A stretch of 64,000 bases of DNA, taken from NCBI GenBank assembly GCA_950097015.1, contig CATNEN010000025.1, positions 2,540,001 to 2,604,000 on the forward strand. Reading direction: 5' to 3'. Source of the DNA: Macrostomum hystrix. Taxonomy: Eukaryota > Platyhelminthes > Macrostomidae. Position 1 is the stretch's first letter. Every line of letters begins with the position of its first letter. Under the pieces are notes generated by a model. That model was not told the DNA's origin. It did no database searches and was given only the letters and a program-made list of their open reading frames with translations. Made by a program: the position numbers and the translations under genes. Positions 40,401 to 53,124 of the stretch are shown one piece after another.

Positions 40401-40409
40401 AGGGTAGTT

Positions 40410-40820
<411 letters not shown>

Positions 40821-41199
40821 CAATGACTCAATCAAAAAAATGATTTTAAAGCAAAAAAATCGTATTCGGTTTTCTGGCCCACATCTGGCTTTCCTAGAAT
40901 TCATAAAGCGCTGTTGCATTAGATTCTAATTTTACGCAAATTTCACGGATGAGAAGTGTTGAGAAGCTTTTAGCTACGATTGTTGACGTGTGAAGATGGA
41001 TTCTCCAGAAAAATGTTCTACCCGATTTCATTTCTAAGACTTCATTTTGCCTGCGTGGAGAAAGAGAATTCCATTTCCAACAAAAATTTTTTGCCAGTGG
41101 AAATGCGCTGGTGAAAAATGGCTCGTATAGTCTTAAGGCAACGACAACAGAGGTAGAGGAGGCAGGAGAAGCAAGGGGCATGGGAGACAGGAGGCAGGA

Positions 41200-41690
41200 A
41201 GCAGGAGGCAGGGGAGGCAGCAGGCAGGGAAGGCAGCAGGCAGGGGAGGCAGCAGGCAGGGGAGGCAGCAGGCAGGGGAGGCAGCAGGCAGGGGAGGCAG
41301 CAGGCAGGGGAGGCAGCAGGCAGGGGAGGCAGCAGGCAGGGGAGGTAGCAGGCAGGGGATGCAGAGGCAGGGGAGGCAGGGGAGGCAGGGGAGGCAGCAG
41401 GCAGGGGAGGCAGCAGGCAGGGGAGGCAGCAGGCAGGGGAGGCAGCAGGCAGGGGAGGCAGCAGGCAGGGGAGGCAGCAGGCAGGGGAGGCAGCAGGCAG
41501 GGGAGGCAGCAGGCAGGGGAGGCAGCAGGCAGGGGAGGCAGCAGGCAGGGGAGGCAGCAGGCAGGGGAGGCAGCAGGCAGGGGAGGCAGCAGGCAGGGGA
41601 GGCAGCAGGCAGGGGAGGCAGCAGGCAGGGGAGGCAGCAGGCAGGGGAGGCAGCAGGCAGGGGAGGCAGAGTAGGCAGCAGGCAGGGGCG
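41200..41690. repeat. 16-bp G-rich minisatellite, about 30 copies
   Basis: The unit is caggcaggggaggcag. A short break at about 41340-41395 has simpler ggcagggga units. Three frames stay open across it, the longest being 259 codons on the minus strand from ATG 41821; I treat these as by-products. Confidence 0.95.
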
Positions 41691-42060
41691 GTGGAAAAGG
41701 CAGTGGTGAGGCAGAGGAGACAATTCAAGCGGAATTGCATTAATGGCGGCTGTCGGCCGTGGCAAAAGTACAAATCATCGTCGCAGCGGAAATTGACGGT
41801 CGTGTCTCGTGGCCGCGTCATGTTTTGAGTTCGCCATGTAAAATGCTGTCTTAAACGTTAGACAAGTAAAAGGACAGGCTGTTAAATTGTCTGTGAAACT
41901 ATCTTCCTACAGGAGAGAACACGGACGTCACGAGTTAGTGAAGCCTATTCACTAGTGAAATTGAAGCATATAGTAGAATCACAGAAGGCAGTTTTTGCCT
42001 ACAATCTAGTGTCTGTCTGACGAAACCTTTCAATAGGCAATGAAAGATTTAGTCCTTCTG

Positions 42061-42118
<58 letters not shown>
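42061..42118. repeat. (CTG)n trinucleotide repeat, about 18 units
   Basis: A near-perfect run of ctg triplets. No supported coding exon spans it. Confidence 0.95.
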
Positions 42119-42119
<1 letters not shown>

Positions 42120-42331
42120 CTGGTTTGCTCCAAACGAAGCTAATTTTTTCCAAGCTTGAGATTTGCGTCAGTTTTTCAGTCGAGGGAAAGACTGGAGAAA
42201 AAAACTTTTTTGAGCCGAATGAAGGATAGGAAAAAATAATACTGAGGTGGGTTTCTCACATTTGAGGCTGACAAGATTATCTCAGTCCGCGTTTGCTCAG
42301 CCGCTGCGTCTGCTCACTGAGAACTGCTCAC

Positions 42332-42422
42332 CTGGCCGCTTCTTCCAGTTTTCTGGGATGTGTTGAGGGTGTCGCAGTAGTTCTCCAACTGTAGCTTCAC
42401 TCCGCTTAATGGGCTTGAGGTT
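42332..42422 (-). CDS. Possible isolated exon (low confidence)
   Basis: On the minus strand a 91-nt segment is bounded by tttgcccag (acceptor-like, 42423-42424) and a strong donor (ggccag then gtgagc, 42330-42331). Two frames are open through it. The acceptor belongs to the 67-bp repeat unit next door, and no partner exon was found on either side, so it may be fortuitous. Confidence 0.2.
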
Positions 42423-42424
42423 CT

Positions 42425-42970
42425 GGGCAAATTATCGATCGCTTTTGTTAGAAATGAGAGTGACACAGCTGGAGCATTCGGATGGGGTTGTGGGCAAATT
42501 ATCGATCGATATTGTTAGAAATGAAAGTGACACAGCTGGAGCATTCGGATGGGGTTGTGGGCAAATTATCGATCGATATTGTTAGAAATGAGAGTGACAC
42601 AGCTGGAGCATTCGGATGAGGTTGTGGGCAAATTATCGATCGATATTGTTAGAAATGAGAGTGACACAGCTGGAGCATTCGGATGGGGTTGTGGGCAAAT
42701 TATCGATCGATATTGTTAGAAATGAGAGTGACACAGCTGGAGCATTCGGATGGGGTTGTGGGCAAATTATCGATCGATATTGTTAGAAATGAGAGTGACA
42801 CAGCTGGAGCATTCGGATGGGGTTGTGGGCAAATTATCGATCGATATTGTTAGAAATGAGAGTGACACAGCTAGAGCATTCGGATGAGGTTGTGGGCAAA
42901 TTATCGATCGATATTGTTAGAAATGAGAGTGACACAGCTGGAGCATTCGGATGGGGTTGTGGGCAAATTA
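42425..42970. repeat. 67-bp minisatellite, about 8 copies
   Basis: The unit contains gggcaaattatcgatcgata then ttgttagaaatgagagtgac and acagctggagcattcggatg. Copies differ at only a few positions. It is the longest unit in the window. Confidence 0.95.
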
Positions 42971-43949
42971 TTGTGAAATTGGAACAATTGTGAAATACAT
43001 AATTATTTTTTCAGCATTTTCCTAAACGAAAACTCATTTGTCCTGTTTACTTGTTTGAACTGTCTGAGCTTTTTATTTTACAGTTTTTTTCTAATTATAT
43101 GCCTTTCGCAAATAAGTGCTTATCCTACTACTGAGATGTGCCGATCGTGAGTAGTGTGCGAGTTTTCAGTTTCGCCACGGTGGCTAATTAAATTGAGATA
43201 TCGAATTCCTGAACTGCGAGAGATAAACAAATAGAAATGTGAGACCTCATGGATCTTGCAGAAAGTATGGCTGGATCAATATTTGATTTGGAGGCCTGTT
43301 TTGCAAAATTACCCTGAAAAAACAGTTTAGAACATAAAAAATTGGGCATTAAAGTATCCTAGACGACAGATAATAAATTTTTTACGTTGAAAGTTTAATT
43401 TCTTGGAATATTTTAACATTTTTAATGTCTCCTATTTCAATCGTATATTTCGCAATTCAATCATTTTCTTAAGGCATTTTCTAAGTATATTCTCACGTTT
43501 TATCATTTTCTCAACTTCCGGCCTTAAGAAATGATCGGATCAGTTCGAGTTAGTTGGTCATGCAGTATGCTTGTGTATATCCGAATAAGACTAAATTTTT
43601 CTAATAATCTGCGGAAATGGCTCCAAATTCTGCTAGGATTTTCTCAAACAGAATCCAGAAGGAATTTATCCTCCCGACATCTTGAGAATGGGAATCTAAG
43701 CTTCACCCTTCGCTTGCTTTCTTGCTTAGCAGCCCATTGGCCCGCACTTCCTTGAATTAGGCTTGGGGAAGCGAGATCGTAGGCTGCTAGTCGGTGATTC
43801 GCCAGACCCAAAATGAGGATCTCTGTATGACTGCTGACATAAATCATTTTCTCAGGAGGTAAATCTCGTAGATAAAACCAGCAACGAGAGAGCGATAGAC
43901 GGCAGCCTATATAGATCCTATTGAAGATCAGATACTAATCATTTTAAAT
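42971..43949. other. Upstream region of the neuropeptide receptor
   Basis: AT-rich unique DNA before the receptor start. Promoter and 5' UTR are expected here; no clear element is identified. Confidence 0.4.
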
Positions 43950-46900
43950 ATGGCTCTCTTCTCTCCGCCATTGTGGCCCCAGAATCTGACGGATACTGTG
44001 GACTATTCGCCTAGCAACTACAGCCAGATGGATGTACACAAGCTGGCCTGTCATCGGTACTGGGATCCGAGAACAGATCCGGGTAACACCGCTGCAATTA
44101 GGCGCTACCTGGTGTGCATGAATGCCACAGAATACCTGGACGCATTCGACAAGGTGACCGTTGAGCTGACTGACACTCGAGACCGAGAGCTGCCGATTCT
44201 GGCTGGCATTATCGGCGTGTACGCCGTGTTCATGCTGTTTGGAATCCTTGGCAACGGCCTAGTGATCTGCGCGGTGGCAAGGAATCGCCAGATGAGAACG
44301 GCCCGCAATCTGTTCATCGTCAACCTGGCAGTTTCTGACTTCACGCTGTGCGCGCTAACCCAGCCGCTAAACATCATGCGGATGTTTCAGACCTACCACA
44401 GCTGGAAGCACGGTATCGCATTGTGCAAAGTTGTCAATATGCTTACCGGAGTCAACATGTTTGTTTCAACCTTCTCCATCACTGCCGTGGCTATCGACCG
44501 CTTTAGGGTGAGGATGATTTTCTAATCAGTCATTCAGCGCTTGCCTTGGTCATTATCTTAGATCAATTATGAAGTACTGATTAGTGATTAGGCAATTCTG
44601 GCCGTTCCGCTGACTCCTGAGCACACATGCACACGGACACTGTACGCCAGTATACACTCACACATCTGTGTACATCTGACATGACTTTCTTATCGTCAGA
44701 CAGCACAGCTGGAGCTATTGAGCACAATCAGTACATGACCGTGAGAGCTAATCATGAGCACAATCAGTACATGACCGTGAGAGCTAATCATGAGCACGTT
44801 GTGTCGGATATATTTCCAGAAATATTCTGGAAAGCAAATAGTCATGGAAGGGGAGATTGCATCAAAGAGGGGCTGGGAAAATACAGCATATATTCGTAGA
44901 TAACGTGTGTGTATTAGGAAAATTCAATTAAGATAGCTGAGCTGAGCTACTGGACTCAAACTACCCACCCTGCCGTTGCTGCCACGTTCAGATAGCCCAC
45001 AATTTCGCCGCCCCATTGTGGGATAAACTATAGTGGGATCTGACAGCTGCCCTTCTTATCCCCACCTCTGTTGCTCCATTTCGCCCTGCCTTTCTCTCTG
45101 CCCTGTCTTCCCTCTATTCGTTCCTGTATGAAGTGCGTGAGTGTATGGAGTGTCTGACAATCGCTTGTGTATTTTACGTGAGCGATCAAGGACCCACACA
45201 ATAAAATGAGAATCAGCAACAGGAGGAGGAGTGGGGGGGGAATGAGTACGTGGGTGTTTGAAGAGACGGTCGTGTTAAAATTGAAAAAGGAATTAGCCTA
45301 TCAAAAAAATCAGGAGCATTATCTGATTTATGCGGAAAACGACCTTTTAATGGGAATGCAGAGATTTTTTGCGATTGATCTCAAGGCAAGAAATGAAAGT
45401 GACAAAATAGATTGAAAGATTTGTGTAGCTTGTTGGGTTTCTCGGCTGCCGCCAGGTCACGCTCGGCACAATGTTTCCAACGTTACCGCCGTGTCGCGCA
45501 ACCGCAAGCTCAAAGTCTGCTTCTTCGCTTCTGTTGGTTGTAGGCTCACTCTCCACCACCCTTCCTCAGAGTTTGCTAGTCAGATTGAACAAATAATCCT
45601 AATTGAATAGCGGGTGCCGGATTGACTACTGAAGCGAAATCTATTCCTAACTTATGTCTGGAAAATTCTGAAGTTTGAAATTGCGCCAAATTCTTCTCAG
45701 ATTTTTCTTAGTGAAATTGGCTGATGAAATGAACGAAGGCATTAAACCGGGGCCTAAAGTCGGGTGGGAATTTCATTTTTAAGCCTTTCTTATATTTGTA
45801 TATTCGGTCGTTTTTTTTCTATCTATCTTCAGTTGGGATCGTCAGGCCGACAAGGGATTTGCGTTGCGGGATCTGGGAAACGATTTTGGGGCGCACGTAT
45901 GGATAAATAAATCTATTTTTCTTGGGCACAATTACCTTGCCCCAATGACCATCTGCTCAGCATATAGTTCTCCCCTGGGGAGCTTGATGCCGCAAATTTC
46001 TTCCCTTCTAATTCCCATTTTCAGAATTGTGCACGATCCATTAAGCTCGCGAATAGAACAATGCTGACCTGCTTTGACTCCTCTCATTGAAACCCCGGAA
46101 CAAACTGCTCAGAAAGACAACTCTTAGAGGATATTTATCCCCCTAATTTTAAAGCCAACTCGCCTCGGGACTTCTCCAGGCTTTTCATTTCTCATTGAAA
46201 GTAAAAAAACAAAGAAGGCAATATCCGCTGTCCGCTGCATTGCGATCAGCTTATCCATCGAGATAAAGAAAGTAAGACCAATCGATTTTCTGCCTCAATA
46301 ATTCCGGTTTCTAAGCCAATTTCTTGGGATCAATGAAGTGAGACTGTCTGTTATCTTTTTCCGAGTGTCTTTGAGTCGTTCCCCCTCAGAGGAATTAAGA
46401 ATTTCATGTTACTTCATTGGAAGTGGGAAAATTTATATAAATTTTCAAACATATCGAATTTAACGCAAAATTCGGAGAAACTTTTCATGATTTGGAAACA
46501 ACTGTTTAAATTGGTTGAGGCTTTTATAGATTGATCTTAAACAATTAATAATAATGCGAATACGCTCGTAGTAATTTATTACACCTGCCCCAATTGGGCC
46601 AGGTGTGCAGCCGACAGCACAGCCGCAGCTATTGCGCGGCGCATCTGAAAGCTGTGTACGGCTGTTCAGTCCATGGACTGGGGGGACGCCACACCCACCC
46701 CCAATTACCCCAGCTAATGCTGGCACCCATTTAACAGCTGGGTGAACTGAGTCAATGCAGAGTTAAATGTCTTGCTAAAGGACACAAATTGTTCCAGTGG
46801 GAATCGAACCCCAGACCTGCAAGTCGTGAGTCCGAATCTCTAACCACAAGGCTACAATCTCCTTCAGAATTTTAGAATTTTGCAGACCCATTAAACTCGC

Positions 46901-49900
46901 GAATACAACATTGATCTTTACACAACAATGCATACTGATGTTTTGATATTATCGAGCAGATGCAGCCAGGAGGCGGAGGGACCGCCCATTTCGCTAGCGC
47001 CTGGCAACCACACGACCTCTAGTGAGGCGGTGTTGCTCGGGGGGACCCGTTGGTCTCGCCTGCTCCTCTGCACCAGCAGTTGTGGGAGAAATCGGCACGC
47101 CCGATGTCCCTGAGGTCAGAGGGCGTTGGTTTTTGGCCCAAGGTGTTCTAGCCGTTGCCCCTCGTAAAGACTGGACATTGGGCAGGGACAGGAAGTGTTT
47201 TTAGCTGGCGGACTGGCAAATAAGACAGCTCCCCTGGTACCTGGCCCTGGAGGAAGCGCTGACGAAGCGGCAGAGCGGCCGCGGCGAGGCCACATTTATT
47301 TGGGCTGCAGCCATGGAGCGAAAGCTTGTCGTGCAATTCGCGCCCTTCAGGGCCGACCGCCAAATTACAGTGAGAGTGTACACTGCCTGACGATGAGAAA
47401 GTCGGGGCAGATGTACACACCTGTGTAAGTGTGTACCTGCGTACAGTATCTGTTTGTCTGTGTGCTCAAGGGGTCAACGGAATGAGTGGAACTGCCCCCT
47501 TGCTGGCTGCGGATCGACTGACATAAAATGATGTCTTAGTGCTCACAGCCTTCATATACAAATATTCTTGAGTATTATTATAAGTAGCCTTGATTTTCAG
47601 CGGGTGAGATTTTACACTTCTTTGAATTAGAAGCATTTGAGCTACGGCAAGTGAGACTCAAGTAAGAGCTATAGATTTTCTCACTTAGTATCTTGAATCC
47701 CACACCATGCTCAAAGTCCCTGTCGTGATCTCGAGTTTGATCTTGAGTCTGCGCTCAAACGTGACACCCACTTTACTATCGGCTGACCACGAACACCCCC
47801 TCACCGGTGCATCTCATCAGAATCCCTAATTGGGAAGCTTGGTTGAAGAGGATAGCGTCTGATGCCACCGGCTGGGTGTCAAAGCATTTCCCATAGCGCT
47901 CTTCGCCCGCTGGGCGAAATCGTCGAAGCGAAATTGCAACTCAACCCGCAGCCCGCTAGCTACCCGCATTCGGAGAAACAGCAGCCTGGTTTCTAGACCA
48001 CTTTAATTAGTGCCGAATGGTGCTGCTGCTGCTGCTGCTGGATGGGGAGAAGTGACGCCAAGCAAATATATTCCGCAACCAATTCAGGCAGATAGTAGAA
48101 GAGGCACGCAGACTAAAAGAGACTAGGATGAGAAAGAGACAAAGGACTGTCAAATGTTCCCATTGCGGGGGGGGGTTCAGAGTGCGGGCTGATTCAATTA
48201 TCTGAAGCCAGCCCGTAATCAAGTTCTTCTCTGCTCACTACACTTCTTACATTCCTCTTTCTTGGGCGCAGTAAACACTTTTATTTGCCTCACGGCCAGA
48301 GTGAGTCGCTTGCTTCAATTAACAGCCTCAAATTCAGATTCTCGAATACAAAGATTGCCAATAAGCGCGCTGGGCAGTCTACTTAGATATTGCAAAACTG
48401 CATCTGAACTACTTCAAAGTGATGATAAAATTGGAAAAAATTGACACATTGTCTCAATTTTCAGCTTCTTTGTTGCTAACCAACCGATGTGCGTGTATGT
48501 ATCGCGAAAACCGATGGTTCATCCCTCTTTTTTACGAGACACAATGTCCATCAATGAAATGCCATTCAAATCCTGATCTGATAAACAAAGCACTCGCAAT
48601 CTCCCTAGGGGTTCTTTGGAACATTTTTCCCGATAGATAAGAACTGCCTTTTATATCAACTACTTAACCCAGCGTCTTATCTGCACTTTTAACTGTTCGC
48701 TACACGATGGTCTAAAGTTGAAAGAAGGTCACATAGATCTACGAGCTAGATCCCTCTTGCTAAACTCTATGAATACAATCCAGTATTCCACTTAACCTCG
48801 CTTCTACGCAAAAGTCGTCTTAATTGAGCACTATAAATGAGTACTCTTTGAGTGCTAAGTAAAATTTTAATCTAGATTCAATGAGTAATTGTAGCCACGC
48901 AAGCAGACTGAAGTTGATTTCGCGTTTGGAGCAGCTGAGAGGTAGAGCTCATCGAGATGCGCCATACAGTGTGGGATTACACCGAAGTACTTCTCAGTTG
49001 AGTCAAGGTAGCCTTAGCATTATTAGCCTTGTTGGAGGGTGACGTAGGCCTAGGGAGAGGGATAAACCCAGAGTTGTTAATAGGATATTTTTCATTTATC
49101 CCTTTAGTATCGTGTCCTATTTCTAATCAATATGTATGGCATGCAGGTGGGTTTTTCAATACTTTCGCAGTGGGAGCGGCCTTATCTGACCTCACAGCTC
49201 GGTGATGGGACAGGTGAGTGGAGTGTGTTAGCGATCCTCTCTCGAGGTTGCTCAGCTGTCCTATCAGCAGCTCACGTGACCAGCAGGTGGATTTAGAGGC
49301 ACACAGGACGAGCTCTGAGCAATGAAGTCGTTTGGTGCAGATCTCGCCAGTGGCATCTGATTCTAGCCACTGATATCATTGTGCAGTTTGGTAAGAGAAT
49401 CGAGAGCGGAGAGGCAAGGACGGAGAGAAGTAGGGCTGTATAATTATTCCGGTCCTAGATTGCAATTTCGTCTATTAGAGGCCAAATATCGGCAGCAAAG
49501 TTCAACAGAAATTACCTATAATCAAACTCAAACAGAATGCGGGTGGCATTTCAGCATTTCGATCAACCTGAAGCTTGAAAACACAACTCGTCTGCCAGTA
49601 CACATTTCTCTGACAATAATCAAATAAACCCCATCAACTGACAATATGATCAAATAAACCCCATCAACTGACAATATGATCAAATAAACCCCATCAACTG
49701 ACAATCTTATCAAATAAACCCCATCAACTGACAATATGATCAAATAAACCCCATCAACTGACAATCTTATCAAATAAACCCCATCAACTGACAATCTTAT
49801 TAAAAAAACCCATAAACTGCCAATATGATCAAATAAACCCCATCAACTGACAATATGATCAAATAAACCCCATCAACTGACAATATGATCAAATAAACCC

Positions 49901-52878
49901 CATCAACTGACAATCTTATCAAATAAACCCCATCAACTGACAATATGATCAAATAAACCCCATCAACTGACAATATGATCAAATAAACCCAATCAACTGA
50001 CAATCTTATCAAATAAACCCCATCAACTGACAATATGATCAAATGAACCACATGAACTGACAATATGATCAAATGAACCACATCAACTGACAATATGATC
50101 AAATGAACCACATCAACTGACAATATGATCAAATGAACCACATCAACTGACAATATGATCAAATAAACCCCATCAACTGACAATATGATCAAATAAACCA
50201 CATCAACTGACAATATGATCAAATGAACCACATCAACTGACAATATGATCAAATGAACCACATCAACTGACAATATGATCAAATAAACCCCATCAACTGA
50301 CAATATGATCAAATAAACCACATCAACTGACAATATGATCAAATGAACCACATCAACTGACAATATGATCAAATAAACCACATCAACTGACAATATGATC
50401 AAATAAACCCCATCAACTGACAATATGATCAAATAAACCCCATCAACTGACAATATGATCAAATGAACCCCATCAACTGACAATATGATCAAATGAACCA
50501 CATCAACTGACAATATGATCAAATGAACCCCATAAACTGCCAATATGATCAAATAAACCCCATCAACTGACAATATGATCAAATAAACCACATCAACTGA
50601 CAATATGATCAAATGAACCACATCAACTGACAATATGATCAAATAAACCACATCAACTGACAATATGATCAAATAAACCCCATCAACTGACAATATGATC
50701 AAATAAACCCCATCAACTGACAATATGATCAAATGAACCACATCAACTGACAATATGATCAAATAAACCCCATCAACTGACAATATGATCAAATGAACCA
50801 CATCAACTGACAATATGATCAAATGAACCCCATAAACTGCCAATATGATCAAATGAACCACATCAACTGACAATATGATCAAATAAACCACATCAACTGA
50901 CAATATGATCAAATGAACCACATCAACTGACAATATGATCAAATAAACCCCATCAACTGACAATATGATCAAATAAACCCCATCAACTGACAATATAATC
51001 AAATAAACCACATCAACTGACAATATGATCAAATGAACCACATCAACTGACAATATGATCAAATAAACCACATCAACTGACAATATGATCAAATAAACCC
51101 CATCAACTGACAATATGATCAAATGAACCACATCAACTGACAATCTTATTAAAAAAACCACATCAACTGACAATATGATCAAATGAACCACATCAACTGA
51201 CAATATGATCAAATAAACCACATCAACTGACAATATGATCAAATAAACCCCATCAACTGACAATATGATCAAATAAACCCCATCAACTGACAATATGATC
51301 AAATAAACCCCATCAACTGACAATATGATCAAATGAACCACATCAACTGACAATATGATCAAATGAACCCCATAAACTGCCAATATGATCAAATAAACCC
51401 CATCAACTGACAATATGATCAAATAAACCCCATCAACTGACAATATGATCAAATGAACCACATCAACTGACAATATGATCAAATAAACCACATCAACTGA
51501 CAATATGATCAAATGAACCACATCAACTGACAATATGACCAAATGAACCACATCAACTGACAATATGATCAAATGAACCACATCAACTGACAATATGATC
51601 AAATAAACCCCATAAACTGCCAATATGATCAAATAAACCCCATCAACTGACAATATGATCAAATGAACCACATCAACTGCCAATATGATCAAATAAACCC
51701 GAGAAACGGACAATATCATCAAATAAACCCCATTCCACTGACAATCTTATCAAATAAACCCCATTCCACTGACAATCTTATCAAATAAACCCCATTCCAC
51801 TGACAATCTTATCAAATAAACCCCATTCCACTGACAATCTTATCAAATAAACCCCATTCCACTGACAATCTTATCAAATAAGCCCCATTCCACTGACAAT
51901 CTTATCAAATAAACCCCATTCCACTGACAATCTTATCAAATAAACCCCATTCCACTGACAATCTTATCAAATAAACCCCATTCCACTGACACTGATCGAA
52001 TATTCCCCATTTCAATAAGAATGGGGTTTATTCCCCACCCTAAAGAAGTAAACTCCATCCGCTGACACCATTCCATTGTATCCGACCCGCATAGCACAAA
52101 TCACACACCAGCCACAACCGCACTCAACCCGCAGGTGATCATGTACCCGACCCGCACTCAAATCAGCAAGGCCAAGCTGGTGTTCAGTCTGCTGTGCATC
52201 TGGGGGATGGCGTGTCTCGTCGCCAGCCCCCTAGCCGTCTTCGCCACCATCGGAGTGAACCGCCTGATGATCCCGCCAGTGGAGCTGTGCATCGAGAGCA
52301 CCGGGAGCTTCGCCATTCGCCTGGCCAAGGTGATCTACAGCACCGCAGCAATGCTGCTGCAGTACCTGTTGCCGCTGGGCATTGTATCAGCAGCCTACGC
52401 TGTCATCTATCGCCGCATGCAGGAGCGAGCCAGACAGACTAAAGAGCGGCGAGCACTGACTGTTCCAACCGGCGTTGTAGCCGAACGCATCGCCGCTGAA
52501 GCCATTCGACAGCGTCGAGCCACCAACCTGCTGATCGCCATCAGTGTAGCCTTCGGTCTCAGCTGGTTGCCATTGAGTGTCGTGAACATTGTGCACGATT
52601 GGCGCGTCCTTCACGTGCCGATGGAGGCTAATAAGGACGCAGCCGGGGCTTCCTCTGAGCCGCCAGTAGGCAAGATGATGCAATTCCAGACGTCGCATAA
52701 TTCCAGCGACAGCACCTTCTTGATCGTGGCCTCGCAGTGTATTCCTCTGCTGCTAGTGCTGGTGTCAGCCTGCCTAAATCCAGTGTTCTACGGCTGGTTG
52801 AATGAAAACTTTCGCACAGAATTTCAGCAAATGCTCTGCTCCGGTCGATTTGCTATTGCCAAATTCAAGTTCAAGCCT

Positions 52879-52913
<35 letters not shown>

Positions 52914-53058
52914 TCCAAAAGAGCAGGAAGAAGTACCGCTAGCTGTCTTGCCAGTAGTCGAAAGCAAAGAAAACAGCACAGCTGCAGTCGTGGCTAACGG
53001 AGCCAAAGTCCTGACGGTCGCGGAGGTCGAGCGGTCTTTTGAGAGTGGCTTCGTGTGA
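43950..53058 (+). CDS. Neuropeptide Y/F-type G protein-coupled receptor
   Basis: Two coding exons, 43950-44507 and 52135-53058, join in phase 0 (AGG then GTG: DRFR then VIMYPTR) to give 493 residues. It is a rhodopsin-class receptor in the plasma membrane that would signal through heterotrimeric G proteins. The extracellular N-terminus has glycosylation sites NLT (12), NYS (23) and NAT (58). TM1 has GILGNGLV, TM2 NLAVSD (Asp130), Cys159 precedes TM3, and DRF replaces DRY at 183-185. TM6 reads AFGLSWLPLSVVNIVHDW and TM7 ACLNPVFYGWLNENFRTEF; the NP-x-x-YGWLNENFR form is characteristic of NPY/NPF receptors. The tail contains an 11-Gln run (52879-52911 region). AATAAA at about 53116 fits a short 3' UTR. 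The 7.6-kb intron is full of repeats. The ligand cannot be inferred beyond this class. Confidence 0.92.
44585..44649 (+). repeat. Dispersed repeat, copy 2 (receptor intron)
   Basis: The segment attaggcaattctggccgtt through gactcctgagcacacatgc to ctgtacgcc aligns with 20211-20275. Confidence 0.65.
44719..44790. repeat. Two-copy tandem duplication of about 35 bp
   Basis: The segment gagcacaatcagtacatgac then cgtgagagctaatcat occurs twice in direct succession inside the receptor intron. Confidence 0.85.
44800..46559. other. Receptor intron, mostly unique sequence
   Basis: No exon recognised. cccacaat (near 44997) and attgtggg (near 45015) form a short inverted repeat. ORFs at 45206-45415 and 45864-46067 have no recognisable features. 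Confidence 0.4.
46560..46865 (-). mobile_element. tRNA-derived SINE, copy 1 (most complete)
   Basis: Reading the minus strand, the element opens with a tRNA-like head: gtagccttgtggttagagat (A-box region), cacgacttgcaggtc, then gggttcgattccc (B box). The body follows with gtcctttagcaagac, cagttcacccagctgttaaa and gccagcattagctgggg, and a 3' part rich in inverted repeats ending near ggcaggtgtaataaatt with an ATT-rich tail. The head gives an internal RNA polymerase III promoter, as in SINEs. Parts recur at 22345-22575 and 30446-30535. It lies inside the receptor intron. Confidence 0.8.
46928..47430. mobile_element. GC-rich repeat-like island, possible TE fragment
   Basis: A GC-rich block in an AT-rich intron, flanked by the SINE on one side and the dispersed repeat on the other. 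Several overlapping short ORFs exist in all frames but none matches a domain I recognise. The position within a repeat nest suggests a mobile-element fragment. Confidence 0.35.
47431..47507 (-). repeat. Dispersed repeat, copy 3 (inverted)
   Basis: The minus strand reads ggggcagttccactcattcc, then gttgaccccttgagcacac and agatactgtacgc, aligning with 20211-20275 and 44585-44649. Confidence 0.6.
47508..49620. other. Receptor intron, unique part
   Basis: No exon is seen. A 7-bp palindrome (ttcgcccgctgggcgaa, 47902-47918) and a short ctg run (about 48020-48040) stand out. ORFs at 48262-48640 and 49379-49627 show no recognisable domain. Confidence 0.4.
49621..52010. repeat. 30/31-bp minisatellite in the receptor intron, about 79 copies
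   Basis: The unit contains caaataaaccccatcaactg then acaatatgat, with variants caaatgaaccacatcaactg and a cttat ending. From about 51722 a 31-bp variant with ccattccactg takes over. The minus strand has a 640-codon ORF (51722-49800) of period ILSVDGVYLI because the unit is 30 bp. The right end lies about 125 bp from the exon 2 acceptor. Confidence 0.96.
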
Positions 53059-53124
53059 AATTCAGATCTTTACAGACATTTTTTACCCTCGTACAGTTTG
53101 GCTTTAAGCTGGTCCAATAAACAA

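Noticed and set aside
41042-41821. 259-codon minus-strand ORF with a true ATG at 41821 and LPAASPACC repeats
   Set aside because: Only about 40 residues precede the 16-bp array; all other frames are open too, and no family match is seen for the leader.
46780-46865. A functional tRNA gene on the minus strand
   Set aside because: A and B boxes are present but there is no acceptor stem pairing or proper 3' end; the sequence runs on into a SINE body.
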